From the NCBI GenBank assembly GCA_020852055.1, contig JADZBP010000073.1, positions 1 through 36,688 on the forward strand: a stretch of DNA of 36,688 nt, read 5' to 3'. The notes below the pieces were generated by a model. The model was not told the origin of the DNA. It was given only the letters and a program-made list of their open reading frames with translations, and made no database searches. This document shows, one piece after another, positions 15,527-23,770 of the stretch (position 1 is the stretch's first letter; the number at the start of each line of letters is the position of its first letter). The DNA comes from Candidatus Latescibacterota bacterium (GTDB lineage Bacteria > Latescibacterota > UBA2968 > UBA8231). The translations under genes and the position numbers were made by a program.

Positions 15527-17131
15527 ATGAAACGCGCCCAGCAGCAACAGGTCCTCGAATGGTCCTTCACCTCCGAGCAGGTGCACACCGACCCCTTCAA
15601 CACCGTCGAAGTCGACGTGCTCTTCACCCAGCCCGATGGCCGCGATTTGCTCCTGCCCGCCTTCTGGGCCGGCGACCAGACCTGGAAGGTGCGCTACTCC
15701 TCCTCCCAACTCGGGGTGCATCGCTACCAGAGCCGCTGCTCCGCCGCCAGCGACCCCGGCCTGCACGGCCAGACCGGCAGCCTGGAGATCCTCCCCTATA
15801 CCGGCGAGAACACCCTGTTGCGCCACGGCCCCCTGCGCCTGGCCGCCTCGCGCCGGCACCTCGAACACCGCGACGGTAAACCCTTCTTCTGGCTGGGCGA
15901 CACCTGGTGGATGGGCCTGTGTGAACGCCTGCGCTGGCCCGAGGACTTTCAGGAACTCACCGCCGACCGGGTGAAGAAAGGCTTCAGCGTGGTGCAGATC
16001 GTCGCCGGCCTGTACCCCGACATGGAGCCCTTCGACGAACGCGGCCGCAACGAGGCCGGCTTCCCCTGGGCGCGCGATTTCTCGTCCATCAATCCAGCCT
16101 ATTTCGACCAGGCCGACCTGCGCCTAGCCCATGTGGTGCGCGCCGGCCTGGTGCCCTGCATCGTCGGCTCGTGGGGGTACTTCATGGATTTTGCCGGCCC
16201 CGAGGTGCTCGCCAGACACTGGCGCAACCTGGTGGCCCGGTACGGGGCGTACCCGGTGGTGTGGTGCGCCGCCGGCGAGGCGCTGATGTTCTACTATCTC
16301 AAGCCCAAGAGCCAGGAAGAGGCCGACGCCTACCGCCAGGAGTTGCGCCAGAAGTGGGGCCGGCTGGTGCGCTATATCCGCCAACTCGACGCCGATCGCA
16401 ACCCCATCACCATCCACCCCACCCAATTGGGCCACGACCAGGTGGATGACCCCGCCATCCTCGACCTGGACATGCTGCAGACCGGCCACTCCGGGTATCC
16501 CTCCCTCGCCCCCACGGTGCAGGTCCTCGAACAATCCCTGGCCCACGAGCCCAGACTGCCGGTGCTGGTGAGCGAGGTGAACTACGAGGGTATCATGGAA
16601 TCCAGCCGCGAGGAGGTGCAGCGTTTCCTCTTCTGGTCCTGCCTGCTCTCGGGGGCTGCCGGTCACACCTACGGGGCCAACGGCCTGTGGCAGGTGAACA
16701 CCGCCGCCAAACCCTACGGCCTCTCGCCCCACGGCACCTCCTGGGGGGATATCCCCTGGGATCAGGCCTACAAGCTGCCCGGCTCAGGCCAGTTGGGCAT
16801 CGGCAAACGCCTGCTGGAACGCTTCCGCTGGTGGGAATTCGCCCCCCACCCCGAGTGGGCCGAGCCGCACCAGTCCGCCGAGCGCCGCGTGGCCTGTTAC
16901 GCCGCCGGCATCCCCGGCCAGGTGCGCCTGATCTTCATCCCCGCCGAGACCTGCTGGGCCGCGTGGTCGGGCAATCTCAAGGTCAAAGGGCTCGAAAAGC
17001 CGTACACCGCTTTTTACTTCGATCCCAAGACCGGCCGCGAATATCCGCTGGGCCAGGCCGAGGGTGACTGGCCCGCCCCCAAACCGCCGGTCTTCCAGGA
17101 CTGGGTGCTGGTGCTGGAGGCCCACTCGTGA
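15527..17131 (+). CDS. DUF5060/DUF4038 glycosidase-like protein (apiosidase, GH140-like)
   Basis: 534 residues with GGGAGG six bases before the ATG. The N-terminal ~95 residues are an Ig-like beta domain (VLEWSFTSEQVHTDPFNTVEVDVLF... GSLEILPY), matching DUF5060. A barrel domain follows that begins RRHLEHRDGKPFFWLGDTWWMGL, the signature opening of DUF4038/apiosidase-like proteins, with FSVVQIVAGLYPDMEPF. Candidate acids are Glu251 in CAAGEA and Glu350 in VLVSEVNYEG, in the right order for a retaining-type barrel; this is inferred, not proven. The C-terminal part (VRLIFIPAETCWAAWSGNLK... YTAFYFDPKTGREYPLG) is a beta-sandwich. There is no signal peptide, unlike many secreted family members. Its stop overlaps the GTG of the URO-D-fold gene (GTGA). 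Confidence 0.82.
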   Translation: MKRAQQQQVLEWSFTSEQVHTDPFNTVEVDVLFTQPDGRDLLLPAFWAGDQTWKVRYSSSQLGVHRYQSRCSAASDPGLHGQTGSLEILPYTGENTLLRHGPLRLAASRRHLEHRDGKPFFWLGDTWWMGLCERLRWPEDFQELTADRVKKGFSVVQIVAGLYPDMEPFDERGRNEAGFPWARDFSSINPAYFDQADLRLAHVVRAGLVPCIVGSWGYFMDFAGPEVLARHWRNLVARYGAYPVVWCAAGEALMFYYLKPKSQEEADAYRQELRQKWGRLVRYIRQLDADRNPITIHPTQLGHDQVDDPAILDLDMLQTGHSGYPSLAPTVQVLEQSLAHEPRLPVLVSEVNYEGIMESSREEVQRFLFWSCLLSGAAGHTYGANGLWQVNTAAKPYGLSPHGTSWGDIPWDQAYKLPGSGQLGIGKRLLERFRWWEFAPHPEWAEPHQSAERRVACYAAGIPGQVRLIFIPAETCWAAWSGNLKVKGLEKPYTAFYFDPKTGREYPLGQAEGDWPAPKPPVFQDWVLVLEAHS

Positions 17132-18291
17132 ACGAATCCCACGTCTCGCGCCTGGGCCAGGCCGCCGGGGGTGCGGTCTCCCCCTCCCTGAGTGCGGCGC
17201 CGGGCACGCCACGCCGGCGCTTCCTCGACTTCGTGCGCGACCCCCGCGGCCACCGCCCGCCCCTCTCGCCCTTCCTGCCCTACCCGGACGTGGTGGCCGG
17301 CACCCTGCGCCTGCTGGGCATCACCCCTTCGGGCGACGGGGTGGCCGACGAGATCGCCCTGGCCCGCGCCCTCGACTACGAGCCGATGTTCATGGTGGGC
17401 TGCACCCAGTTCATCTTTCCCTGGACCGCCGACGAGGCCGGCAGCGACCCGGAGAGTGTGCTCTACACCCTGCCAACCTCAGCCGGTACCTGGACCCGCC
17501 GGGTGCCCCGCGGCATGGGCCTGGGCTCCTTCGAGGCCAGCTTTCCGGTGCAGACCGGCGAGGACCACGCCTATTTCCAGGCCGCCTGCCGCGACCTGGA
17601 GGGCCGCGAGGACCAGATGCGCGATTTCTTCCGCCAATGGCGCACCAAGGTGGGCGACGAGGGGGTGATCGTCATCGGGCACGTCAACCCCTACTGGCTG
17701 GCCCACCAGGTGGGGCAGGCCACCATCTTCCTGCACTGGCACGACCTGGAGGATACCTACCGGGAGAGTATGCGGGCGGTGTACGAGGCCTCGCTGAAGA
17801 TCTTCGCCATCGCCATGGAGGAGGGGTTCGATTTCATGAGCGCCTCGGGCCTGGGGCTGGAGATGACCTCGCCCGAGTTGTTCTCGATCATGGACGTGCC
17901 CTGCCTGCGCGACTACGCCCGCTGGACCCACGAGCGGGGTGGGCTCTTCTGGTACCACAACTGCGGCCGCACCCAGCAGTTCTTCGCCGAGGGAATCTTC
18001 GATCTCTTCGAGGCCGATGTCATCGAGACCGTGGCCCCGCCCCCGGCCGGCGACAACGAGCTGGCCGAGGCGCGCAAACAGTTGCGGCCGGCCTCCTGCA
18101 CCAAGGGCAATCTCGATCTGGGCAGATTGCGCGAGAGTAAACCCGAGGATATCGTCGAACTCAGCCGGGCGATGGTCGAGGCCACCCGCGACACCCCCCA
18201 TATCCACTCCACCGCCGACGCGGTTTTGCCGGGCACCCCGCCCGCGAACTACCTGGCCTTCCTGCGCACCGTGCGGGCGTTGTGCCCCTGA
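17128..18291 (+). CDS. URO-D-fold protein with an HxCG motif (MtaA-like), coupled to the apiosidase-like gene
   Basis: 387 residues; the GTG start overlaps the preceding TGA by 4 nt. After a ~28-residue polar leader the URO-D family start is seen (TPRRRFLDFVRDPRGHRPPLSPFLPYPD). The barrel carries GEDHAYFQAACRDLEGRED, GFDFMSASGLGLEMTSPELF and FWYHNCGRTQQFF, where His277 and Cys279 match the HxC zinc pair of the MtaA/MtbA methyl-cobalamin:CoM methyltransferase group. The C-terminal third ligand, a Cys in that group, is not evident: the equivalent region reads HIHSTADAVLPGTPPANY. The family uses either a decarboxylase or a methyltransferase chemistry; which applies here is unknown. It differs strongly from the URO-D-like protein at 12794, so this is not a recent duplication. 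Confidence 0.8.
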   Translation: MNESHVSRLGQAAGGAVSPSLSAAPGTPRRRFLDFVRDPRGHRPPLSPFLPYPDVVAGTLRLLGITPSGDGVADEIALARALDYEPMFMVGCTQFIFPWTADEAGSDPESVLYTLPTSAGTWTRRVPRGMGLGSFEASFPVQTGEDHAYFQAACRDLEGREDQMRDFFRQWRTKVGDEGVIVIGHVNPYWLAHQVGQATIFLHWHDLEDTYRESMRAVYEASLKIFAIAMEEGFDFMSASGLGLEMTSPELFSIMDVPCLRDYARWTHERGGLFWYHNCGRTQQFFAEGIFDLFEADVIETVAPPPAGDNELAEARKQLRPASCTKGNLDLGRLRESKPEDIVELSRAMVEATRDTPHIHSTADAVLPGTPPANYLAFLRTVRALCP

Positions 18292-18297
18292 AAATGC

Positions 18298-19437
18298 TCA
18301 ACCCTGGCGCGCCCCCACGAGGATCAGCGCCAGGGCATAGGGCTGGATGTTGAAGAGGAAAACCCCGTCGCTGGTGGCGGCGGTCTGGCGGATCACCGAC
18401 TCGGCCTCGCGCAACTGGGCCGGCTCGGGCAGTTCCCAGGCATTGTCGATCTCGCCCAGGATGCGGGTGCGGCTGCCCCGCGCCATCTCCACCCAGGGCT
18501 GCAGCTCCACCGGCGTGCCCCGCCGCGGCGCTCCCCCCGACCACACGCTGAGCATCAGGCGATCCACCAGCCCCTCGGCGATCCAGGTGGCGATGTCGAT
18601 GCCGTGGAACTCCAGCTCGCAGAATTCCGGGGGAAAGAGCCCCCGGCGGATGACGCGGTAATTCTGGGGCGTGCCCGACCAGATCGCCAACTCCAGATGG
18701 CAACCCCGCTGCCGGCCGATGCGGTCCAATTCCCCCCGCAACTGGCGCAGGAACTCGTTGAGGTGCGCTGCCTTGTCCTCCTGCCCGCGCTCGAAGAAGG
18801 GGATGGCCCGCATGAACTCGAGGTGCAGGCCCTGCACCGGGTACCGCTCCACCACATCCATACACTGGGCCACGAAATGCGCCCGCACCTCGGGCCGGGC
18901 CAGGTCCACACTGTACTGGTTGGGATTGAGCGGACAACTGGCCGGCGAGAGCACGAACTGGGGGTTGTTCGCGTACCACGACTCCACCCCGTAGATCTGG
19001 AAGAAGCGGTTGAGGCGGAAACCGGCCAGCACCGGCAGGTGATGCACCTGCGCCCGTTCCAGGACCACGGACAAGGGGTCGGTGCCGGCGTCGAGCCACT
19101 GGCGCTGGCGTTCGGCGAGCTGGCGGAGATTCTCTTTGTCGCGCGGCACCCGGTCGCACCACGCCTCCTGCACCCGCGGGGTGTAGCTCCAGGCCAGGTT
19201 GTTGCCGCAGCCCCAGACCAGGGCCCGCGCTCCCACCTGCGCGTACTGATCCACCATACGCCGGATCATCTCCGGCCCTTCGCCGCGCGGGTCACCCCAC
19301 TCCCAGAGCCCGTCGTTGTCGTAGACCAGCTCGAGGGCCTGCATCGCCCCCTGGTACTGGTGTAGCGCCTCCTGGGTCTGCGCGTCGCCAAAGGACCAGC
19401 GGAACTGCGCACCCCAATCGCCGGGAGGGATCTTCAT
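18298..19437 (-). CDS. TIM-barrel glycosidase-like protein (GHL10/alpha-amylase-like), last gene of the ABC operon
   Basis: 379 residues. Start MKIPPGDWGAQFRWSFGDAQ; AAAGGT lies seven bases upstream and an upstream extension is unlikely. Barrel-type strands alternate with helices: GARALVWGCGNNLAWSY, VHHLPVLAGFRLNRFF, VQGLHLEFMRAIPFFERGQ, CHLELAIWSGTP, LEFHGIDIATWIAEGLVDRLMLSVW, SRTRILGEID, DGVFLFNIQPY. The strand GLHLEFMRAIPFF corresponds to the DFxRxP strand of GHL10-type proteins, with Glu instead of Asp. No signal peptide is visible. It shares this pattern with the protein at 21267-22862, and the two may act on the same substrate. It follows the HEAT-barrel gene by 14 bp. Enzyme activity is inference. 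Confidence 0.7.
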   Translation of the reverse strand: MKIPPGDWGAQFRWSFGDAQTQEALHQYQGAMQALELVYDNDGLWEWGDPRGEGPEMIRRMVDQYAQVGARALVWGCGNNLAWSYTPRVQEAWCDRVPRDKENLRQLAERQRQWLDAGTDPLSVVLERAQVHHLPVLAGFRLNRFFQIYGVESWYANNPQFVLSPASCPLNPNQYSVDLARPEVRAHFVAQCMDVVERYPVQGLHLEFMRAIPFFERGQEDKAAHLNEFLRQLRGELDRIGRQRGCHLELAIWSGTPQNYRVIRRGLFPPEFCELEFHGIDIATWIAEGLVDRLMLSVWSGGAPRRGTPVELQPWVEMARGSRTRILGEIDNAWELPEPAQLREAESVIRQTAATSDGVFLFNIQPYALALILVGARQG

Positions 19438-19451
19438 CGCGGGACCTTTCT

Positions 19452-21182
19452 TCAAAAGCTGCGGCTGAAGCGCAGGGCCAATTCCCACTCCCGGTCCGGT
19501 CCGTCCAGCGGCCGGGCCAGGTAGAAGCGGGCGTTCTCACACTGCAGGGCGAAACCCAGGCTCTTGTTGAAGTCCAGGTCCTCGGTGTCGAAGGGATCGT
19601 GCTGGTCGCGGGCGAACCAGGCGCTGCCGGCATCGAAGAGGAGCCCCACCGACAGGTCGTCCACCGGCAGGTCGCCGGGCCACTGCGCCTCGCCGTCCAC
19701 CCAGTACTCGGCGCTGAGGAGGCCCATGCGGTCGCCGGTGAACTGCTTGAAGCCGTAGCCCCGCAGCGAGCCGAAACCGCCCAGGTCGTAGAGGGACTGG
19801 CCGGGCAGGGTTTGCTGGGCTGTGCCCAGGCGCAGGTGCAGGTCCACCCGCGAACTGTGGCCCACCGGCTGGTACCGGCGCACATCGGCCAGGTAGCGTT
19901 TGAAACGCGCCTGCCCGCCGAGGAAACCACCGGCCCGTTCGAAGAGCCCGTTGATGAACCAGCCCCGGTGCGGCTCTTCGAGACGGTTGCGGGTGTCGAA
20001 CTGCACGTCGGCGCGGATACTGGCCACCTCCACCTCGTCCACCGGCGGATTGGGCCGGAAATCGCGGCGGGCGAAACGGCTGTCGAAGAGGGCCCACTCC
20101 ACCTCGTTCTCCAGGGACTCGAACTCGTCGCGGGCGTAGCGCCCGGTCAGTTGCAGTACCCCGCCCAGGTTGTGGGAGGAGTAGAGACTCCAGCCGGCGC
20201 GGCGGAAGTAGTCGCGAAAGTCGCGGTGGCAGAGCAGGGCGTCGGCCGAATTCTCCTCCTCGGAGAGCAGCCAGCCGTCCTGGGTGTCGGTGAGGTCGTG
20301 CACCTCGGCGCCCATGGCCACCAGGTTGTCGCGGGAAAGGGGCGGGCTGTAGAAGGAGAAGACCTCGGCCCCGGCCTGGTACCGCAGCCCTTTGGCGTTG
20401 AGGCTGTAACCGACGGAGCCGTAGTTGGTGAGCCCCTGGCCGGGGTGGTAGTTGCGCGGCAGTCGCCAGCCGCCGTACACCCCTTCGACCCGGTTGTAGC
20501 GCAACACCAGGCCCTTGGGCTGCAGCTCCAGATCCGCGGGCGGCGCGGCGCTCCAGTAGCGGTCCCAGTCGCGGTAGCGCTCGGGTTCCCAGGGGCGGCG
20601 GGCCGGCGGTGGTGGTGGCAGGGCCGCCAGTGGGGGTGGGGGCGGCAGCGCAGCAGTGGGGGCCGCCACCGGCCGGGCGAGGATGGCTGCGGCCTCGCGG
20701 CGCACGATGGGGTCACCGCTGCGCAACGCCACGTCGAATAGGCCGGCGAATTCAGCTTCGCCCAACTGGGATAGCTGGTCGGCGGCCCGCATTTCGCCGA
20801 CGATCTGGATGGCCCGCCGCCCCACCATCACGTCGGTGTTGGCGAGGGCCTCCACCGCGATGCGGGCGAATTCCTCCGGCGCCACCTGGCTGAGTCCTTC
20901 CACTGCAGCACGGCGCACGATGACGTCGTCGCTGTGAAAGGCCGTGATCAGGACGCTGGCGGCGCTTCCCCGCAACTGCCCGATGGGCGGTGGCAGCGGT
21001 GCCGCCACCGGGGCTTTGGCCGAGTCCGCCCCTGCCGTCGGCGGACTGGCAGCAGACGAGTCTGCCCTTGCCGCCAGCGCCGGCTGGCTGACCAGGGATG
21101 AATCCTCTCCCGCTGCTTCGCCGGGACCGGCCCCCAGGGCCAGCAGGGCGCAACCCAGATACGCGATCCGTCTCCGATCCAT
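19452..21182 (-). CDS. HEAT-repeat protein fused to an Omp85/D15-type outer-membrane beta-barrel
   Basis: 576 residues. A signal peptide (MDRRRIAYLGCALLALGAG..GEAA) is followed by an Ala/Ser/Pro-rich stretch, then three HEAT-like helical repeats with the marks DDVIVRRAAVEGL (from 85), TDVMVGRRAIQIV (from 117) and GDPIVRREAAAIL (from 157). A proline-rich linker (~175-198) leads to about 375 residues of amphipathic strands. GGFGSLRGYGFKQF contains the RGYG version of the (V/I)RGF motif of Omp85/D15 barrels (474-477), and the last residue is Phe, the usual outer-membrane targeting end. The HEAT repeats stand where POTRA domains would be. GGAGGT lies five bases before the ATG. It sits between two TIM-barrel genes in an ABC sugar-uptake operon, which suggests a channel or surface protein for the same substrate; that role is inference. 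Confidence 0.85.
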   Translation of the reverse strand: MDRRRIAYLGCALLALGAGPGEAAGEDSSLVSQPALAARADSSAASPPTAGADSAKAPVAAPLPPPIGQLRGSAASVLITAFHSDDVIVRRAAVEGLSQVAPEEFARIAVEALANTDVMVGRRAIQIVGEMRAADQLSQLGEAEFAGLFDVALRSGDPIVRREAAAILARPVAAPTAALPPPPPLAALPPPPPARRPWEPERYRDWDRYWSAAPPADLELQPKGLVLRYNRVEGVYGGWRLPRNYHPGQGLTNYGSVGYSLNAKGLRYQAGAEVFSFYSPPLSRDNLVAMGAEVHDLTDTQDGWLLSEEENSADALLCHRDFRDYFRRAGWSLYSSHNLGGVLQLTGRYARDEFESLENEVEWALFDSRFARRDFRPNPPVDEVEVASIRADVQFDTRNRLEEPHRGWFINGLFERAGGFLGGQARFKRYLADVRRYQPVGHSSRVDLHLRLGTAQQTLPGQSLYDLGGFGSLRGYGFKQFTGDRMGLLSAEYWVDGEAQWPGDLPVDDLSVGLLFDAGSAWFARDQHDPFDTEDLDFNKSLGFALQCENARFYLARPLDGPDREWELALRFSRSF

Positions 21183-21266
21183 GGTCCACCTCCGCGAGGA
21201 ACGTCACCGTCTCAGGACAGGTAAAACCAGGTTCAGTACCCAATCTGGACCAAAAGGTGCGCCGAA

Positions 21267-22862
21267 TCAATGGAAATCTAGATGCAGGAGGGCGTGGTAC
21301 AGGGTGATGAAGTGGTCGAGGTTGGCCGGCCTTTGCAGCAGCCGCAGCCCCAGGCGGTTCTCGCCCCGCCGCAGCAGCGGGGCCGGCACCGGCAGTTCCA
21401 GGTGCCCCAGGCTGCGCGAGCCGTAGCGGTTCCAGCCCTCCTCCACCTCAAAGGGCAGCACCGTCCCGTTCCAGGTGATCTCCAGCTCGTGTTCGTGCCA
21501 CAGGTCGGTCAACTGCAGCCACAAGCGCACGGTGGTATCACCTGGCACCTCCTCGGGGAGGTCGAGGGTCAGGGTGGGGCCCAGCCCGTCCTCAGCCCGG
21601 CCGATGGAGCAGGGCAGGTGCCCGGGGAAATAGGCGTGGCCGTACACAAACTCCAGGCCCATCTGCCGGCTCACCTCGTAGGTGCGCGGCAGGCCGGCGA
21701 GGCGCTGGCGATCCATCAGGTCGCGGGTGAATTCGAAACCGGTGCCGCTGCCGCTGCCGCCCACCGTGCCTTGGTAGAAGGGCAGATGGTAGAAGTAATT
21801 GAAGAGTTCCAGACCGGCGGCCCCGCGCTGGTAGGCCCGCAGGGTGGCGGCCCGCAGCTTGCGGTAGTACAGCTCCACCGGATCACCCGGGTAGTGGGGC
21901 GGCTCCCCGCTGCTGCGCAGGGTGGCCAGCACCGGCACCCCGTGGCGGGCGGCCAGATCCCCCCACTCGTCCCAGGGCGCATCCGCAGCGTTGTATCCCG
22001 CCCCGATGATGATCAGATCCAGCAGCCCCCGCTCCAGCCAGGCCTTGCCGTCGATGCCCATGCGCAGGGCCCCCTCGACGGTATCGGGCAGGCGCACCAG
22101 GAAGTGGATGGGCCGGCCCCGGCGACGTGCCGCATCGCGCACCACCTCGCGCAGGCTGGCGATATAGTCGGTCATCAGGTGGCGCTGGGCGTAGGCCTCC
22201 TCCCGCTTGAAGAGATAGGGCCAGCGCATGAAGTCGAGGGTGAGGGCATCGAGGTCGTAGTTGGTGGCGGTCTCCGCAACAAAGGCGCGGGTGCGCTCCC
22301 GCACCGGGGCCAGGGCGTAGTTGTAGGCGTACGCCTCCACCTCCTCGCGGTTCTTGGGGCTGGGTCCGGGCCGGCCCAGGAGCAACTCAGGATGCTCCTG
22401 TTTGTGTTTGCTCATGTAATACCAGCCCGGCTCCCGCGGGGGTTTGGGCGGTAGATCGGGCCGGCTGTAGTTCTCCTGGTAGAAGATGTCGTGCAGGTCG
22501 TTTATGCGGACTCTCAGATTCACGTCCAGGCCGATGCCGTGGCAGGCCTCGATACTCAATGCCGTGGGATCGAGACCCTGCTGCTCGAAGCGGCGCAGGC
22601 TCTCGGCGATCTTCCAGGTGCCGGTATCCTTGAAGGTGGCCACGCCATCCCCCATGCGGTCGAGCACCGCGGAGAGGTGATACGCCCCGCACGCAGCTTG
22701 GATGCCGTAGGAGAACACGTCGATGGGGTAGCCTTCCAGGCCCTCCACCGTGGCCCGCTTCAACCCCTCAGCCGTGGGCGGCCAGCTCTGGCGCAGCAGC
22801 GGTTCCCCCTCGTCGTGGTGCAGCAACCGGTACTGGTCGATGGATCTGCCCTGGTAGGCCAT
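21267..22862 (-). CDS. TIM-barrel glycosidase-like protein (GHL10-like) with C-terminal beta-sandwich
   Basis: 531 residues, start MAYQGRSIDQYRLLHHDEGEP with GGAGAG five bases upstream. The first ~400 residues form an alpha/beta barrel: EGYPIDVFSYGIQAACGAYH, SIEACHGIGLDVNLRVRINDLHDIFY, YDLDALTLDFMRWPYLF (the Asp-x-x-Arg-x-Pro strand typical of GHL10-type proteins), GRPIHFLVRLPD, GLLDLIIIGAGYN, VPVLATLRSSG, GAAGLELFNYFYHLPFY. The final ~110 residues are beta-sandwich (TLTLDLPEEVPGDTTVRLWLQLTD, NRLGLRLLQRP). There is no signal peptide, so it should act in the cytoplasm on material brought in by the permeases, whose gene ends 14 bp upstream. Candidate catalytic acids cannot be fixed without an alignment. 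Confidence 0.72.
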   Translation of the reverse strand: MAYQGRSIDQYRLLHHDEGEPLLRQSWPPTAEGLKRATVEGLEGYPIDVFSYGIQAACGAYHLSAVLDRMGDGVATFKDTGTWKIAESLRRFEQQGLDPTALSIEACHGIGLDVNLRVRINDLHDIFYQENYSRPDLPPKPPREPGWYYMSKHKQEHPELLLGRPGPSPKNREEVEAYAYNYALAPVRERTRAFVAETATNYDLDALTLDFMRWPYLFKREEAYAQRHLMTDYIASLREVVRDAARRRGRPIHFLVRLPDTVEGALRMGIDGKAWLERGLLDLIIIGAGYNAADAPWDEWGDLAARHGVPVLATLRSSGEPPHYPGDPVELYYRKLRAATLRAYQRGAAGLELFNYFYHLPFYQGTVGGSGSGTGFEFTRDLMDRQRLAGLPRTYEVSRQMGLEFVYGHAYFPGHLPCSIGRAEDGLGPTLTLDLPEEVPGDTTVRLWLQLTDLWHEHELEITWNGTVLPFEVEEGWNRYGSRSLGHLELPVPAPLLRRGENRLGLRLLQRPANLDHFITLYHALLHLDFH

Positions 22863-22876
22863 GGTTTCTCTCCGGT

Positions 22877-23770
22877 CTAGACCTTCATGCCGCTCAGGCT
22901 GATGCCGCCCACCAGATAGCGCTGGGCAACCAGGACGAGCAGGATCAGCGGGGCCGCGCCCATGGTGCTGGCGGCGAAGATACGCGGCCAGTCCGCCCCG
23001 TTCTCGGCGCGGAAGAGGCTCAGGCCCACGGTGAGTGGATAGTAGTTCTGGTCGCTGAGCACCACCAGCGGCCACTCGAACATATTCCAGGCCCCCATAA
23101 AGGTGAAGAGGCCCAGGGTGATCAGGGCCGGCTTGGACAGGGGCAGCACCACGTGCCGGAGGATGCCGAGGCTGCCGCAGCCGTCGATACGCGCCGCCTG
23201 CTCCAGTTCGGCGGGGATATTGAGAAAGGCCTGGCGCAGCAGGAAGATGCCAAAGGCGCCGGCGAAACCTGGCAGCATCACCCCCCACAGGGTGTCCACC
23301 AGCCCCAGTTCCCGCACCACCAAAAAGTTGGGGATCAGCAGCACCGCCGGGGGCACCATCATCGTCGCCAGCAGCAGGCCGAAGAGCAGGCGTTTGCCCC
23401 GGAACTCGAAGCGCGCAAAGGCGTACGCCGCCAGGACATCGAGCAGCAACTGCACCGCCGTGATCACCACCCCGTACAGCAGGCTGTTGCCCAGGTAGCG
23501 TTCCACCTTGCCGAAGGTGATGGCGTCGGCGTAGTTCTGCCACAGCGGCCACTCGGCCCCCGGCCAGTCGAGGGCGCTGGGTTCCCCCTGCCGGTGCCGC
23601 AGGTGCTCGCCGAGCTGGTAGCGCGGGGGGATCAATCCCTCCTTGTCCTGGGCAAACTCCCGCCGGGTCTTGAGCGAGGAACCCACCATGTACGCATAGG
23701 GGTAGACCATGGCCGCCGCCCCGGCGAGCATCAGCAACAGTGCCACGAAGGAAACCAGGCGCCTATTCAT
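22877..23770 (-). CDS. ABC sugar transporter permease, CUT1 family (MalG/UgpE-like)
   Basis: 297 residues with six predicted membrane helices, beginning with SFVALLLMLAGAAAMVYPYAYMV. The EAA loop that contacts the ATPase reads EQAARIDGCGSLGILRHVVLPLSKPAL, the expected form for a CUT1 permease. NSLLYGVVITAVQLLLDVLAAYAFARF and MVPPAVLLIPNFLVVRELGLVDTLWGV are typical MalG-type segments. The start ATG overlaps the stop of the first permease gene (ATGAATAG, 8 nt), so the pair is translationally coupled. It forms the inner-membrane channel with the product of 23763-24605. Residues 45-75 form an unusual hydrophilic insert (PPRYQLGEHLRHRQGEPSAL) in the first periplasmic loop. The sugar cannot be predicted. 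Confidence 0.93.
   Translation of the reverse strand: MNRRLVSFVALLLMLAGAAAMVYPYAYMVGSSLKTRREFAQDKEGLIPPRYQLGEHLRHRQGEPSALDWPGAEWPLWQNYADAITFGKVERYLGNSLLYGVVITAVQLLLDVLAAYAFARFEFRGKRLLFGLLLATMMVPPAVLLIPNFLVVRELGLVDTLWGVMLPGFAGAFGIFLLRQAFLNIPAELEQAARIDGCGSLGILRHVVLPLSKPALITLGLFTFMGAWNMFEWPLVVLSDQNYYPLTVGLSLFRAENGADWPRIFAASTMGAAPLILLVLVAQRYLVGGISLSGMKV

Noticed and set aside
15200-15868. A minus-strand open frame running from the repeat region through the start of the apiosidase-like gene
   Set aside because: It encodes the repeat units and the antisense of a well-supported gene, with no ribosome site.
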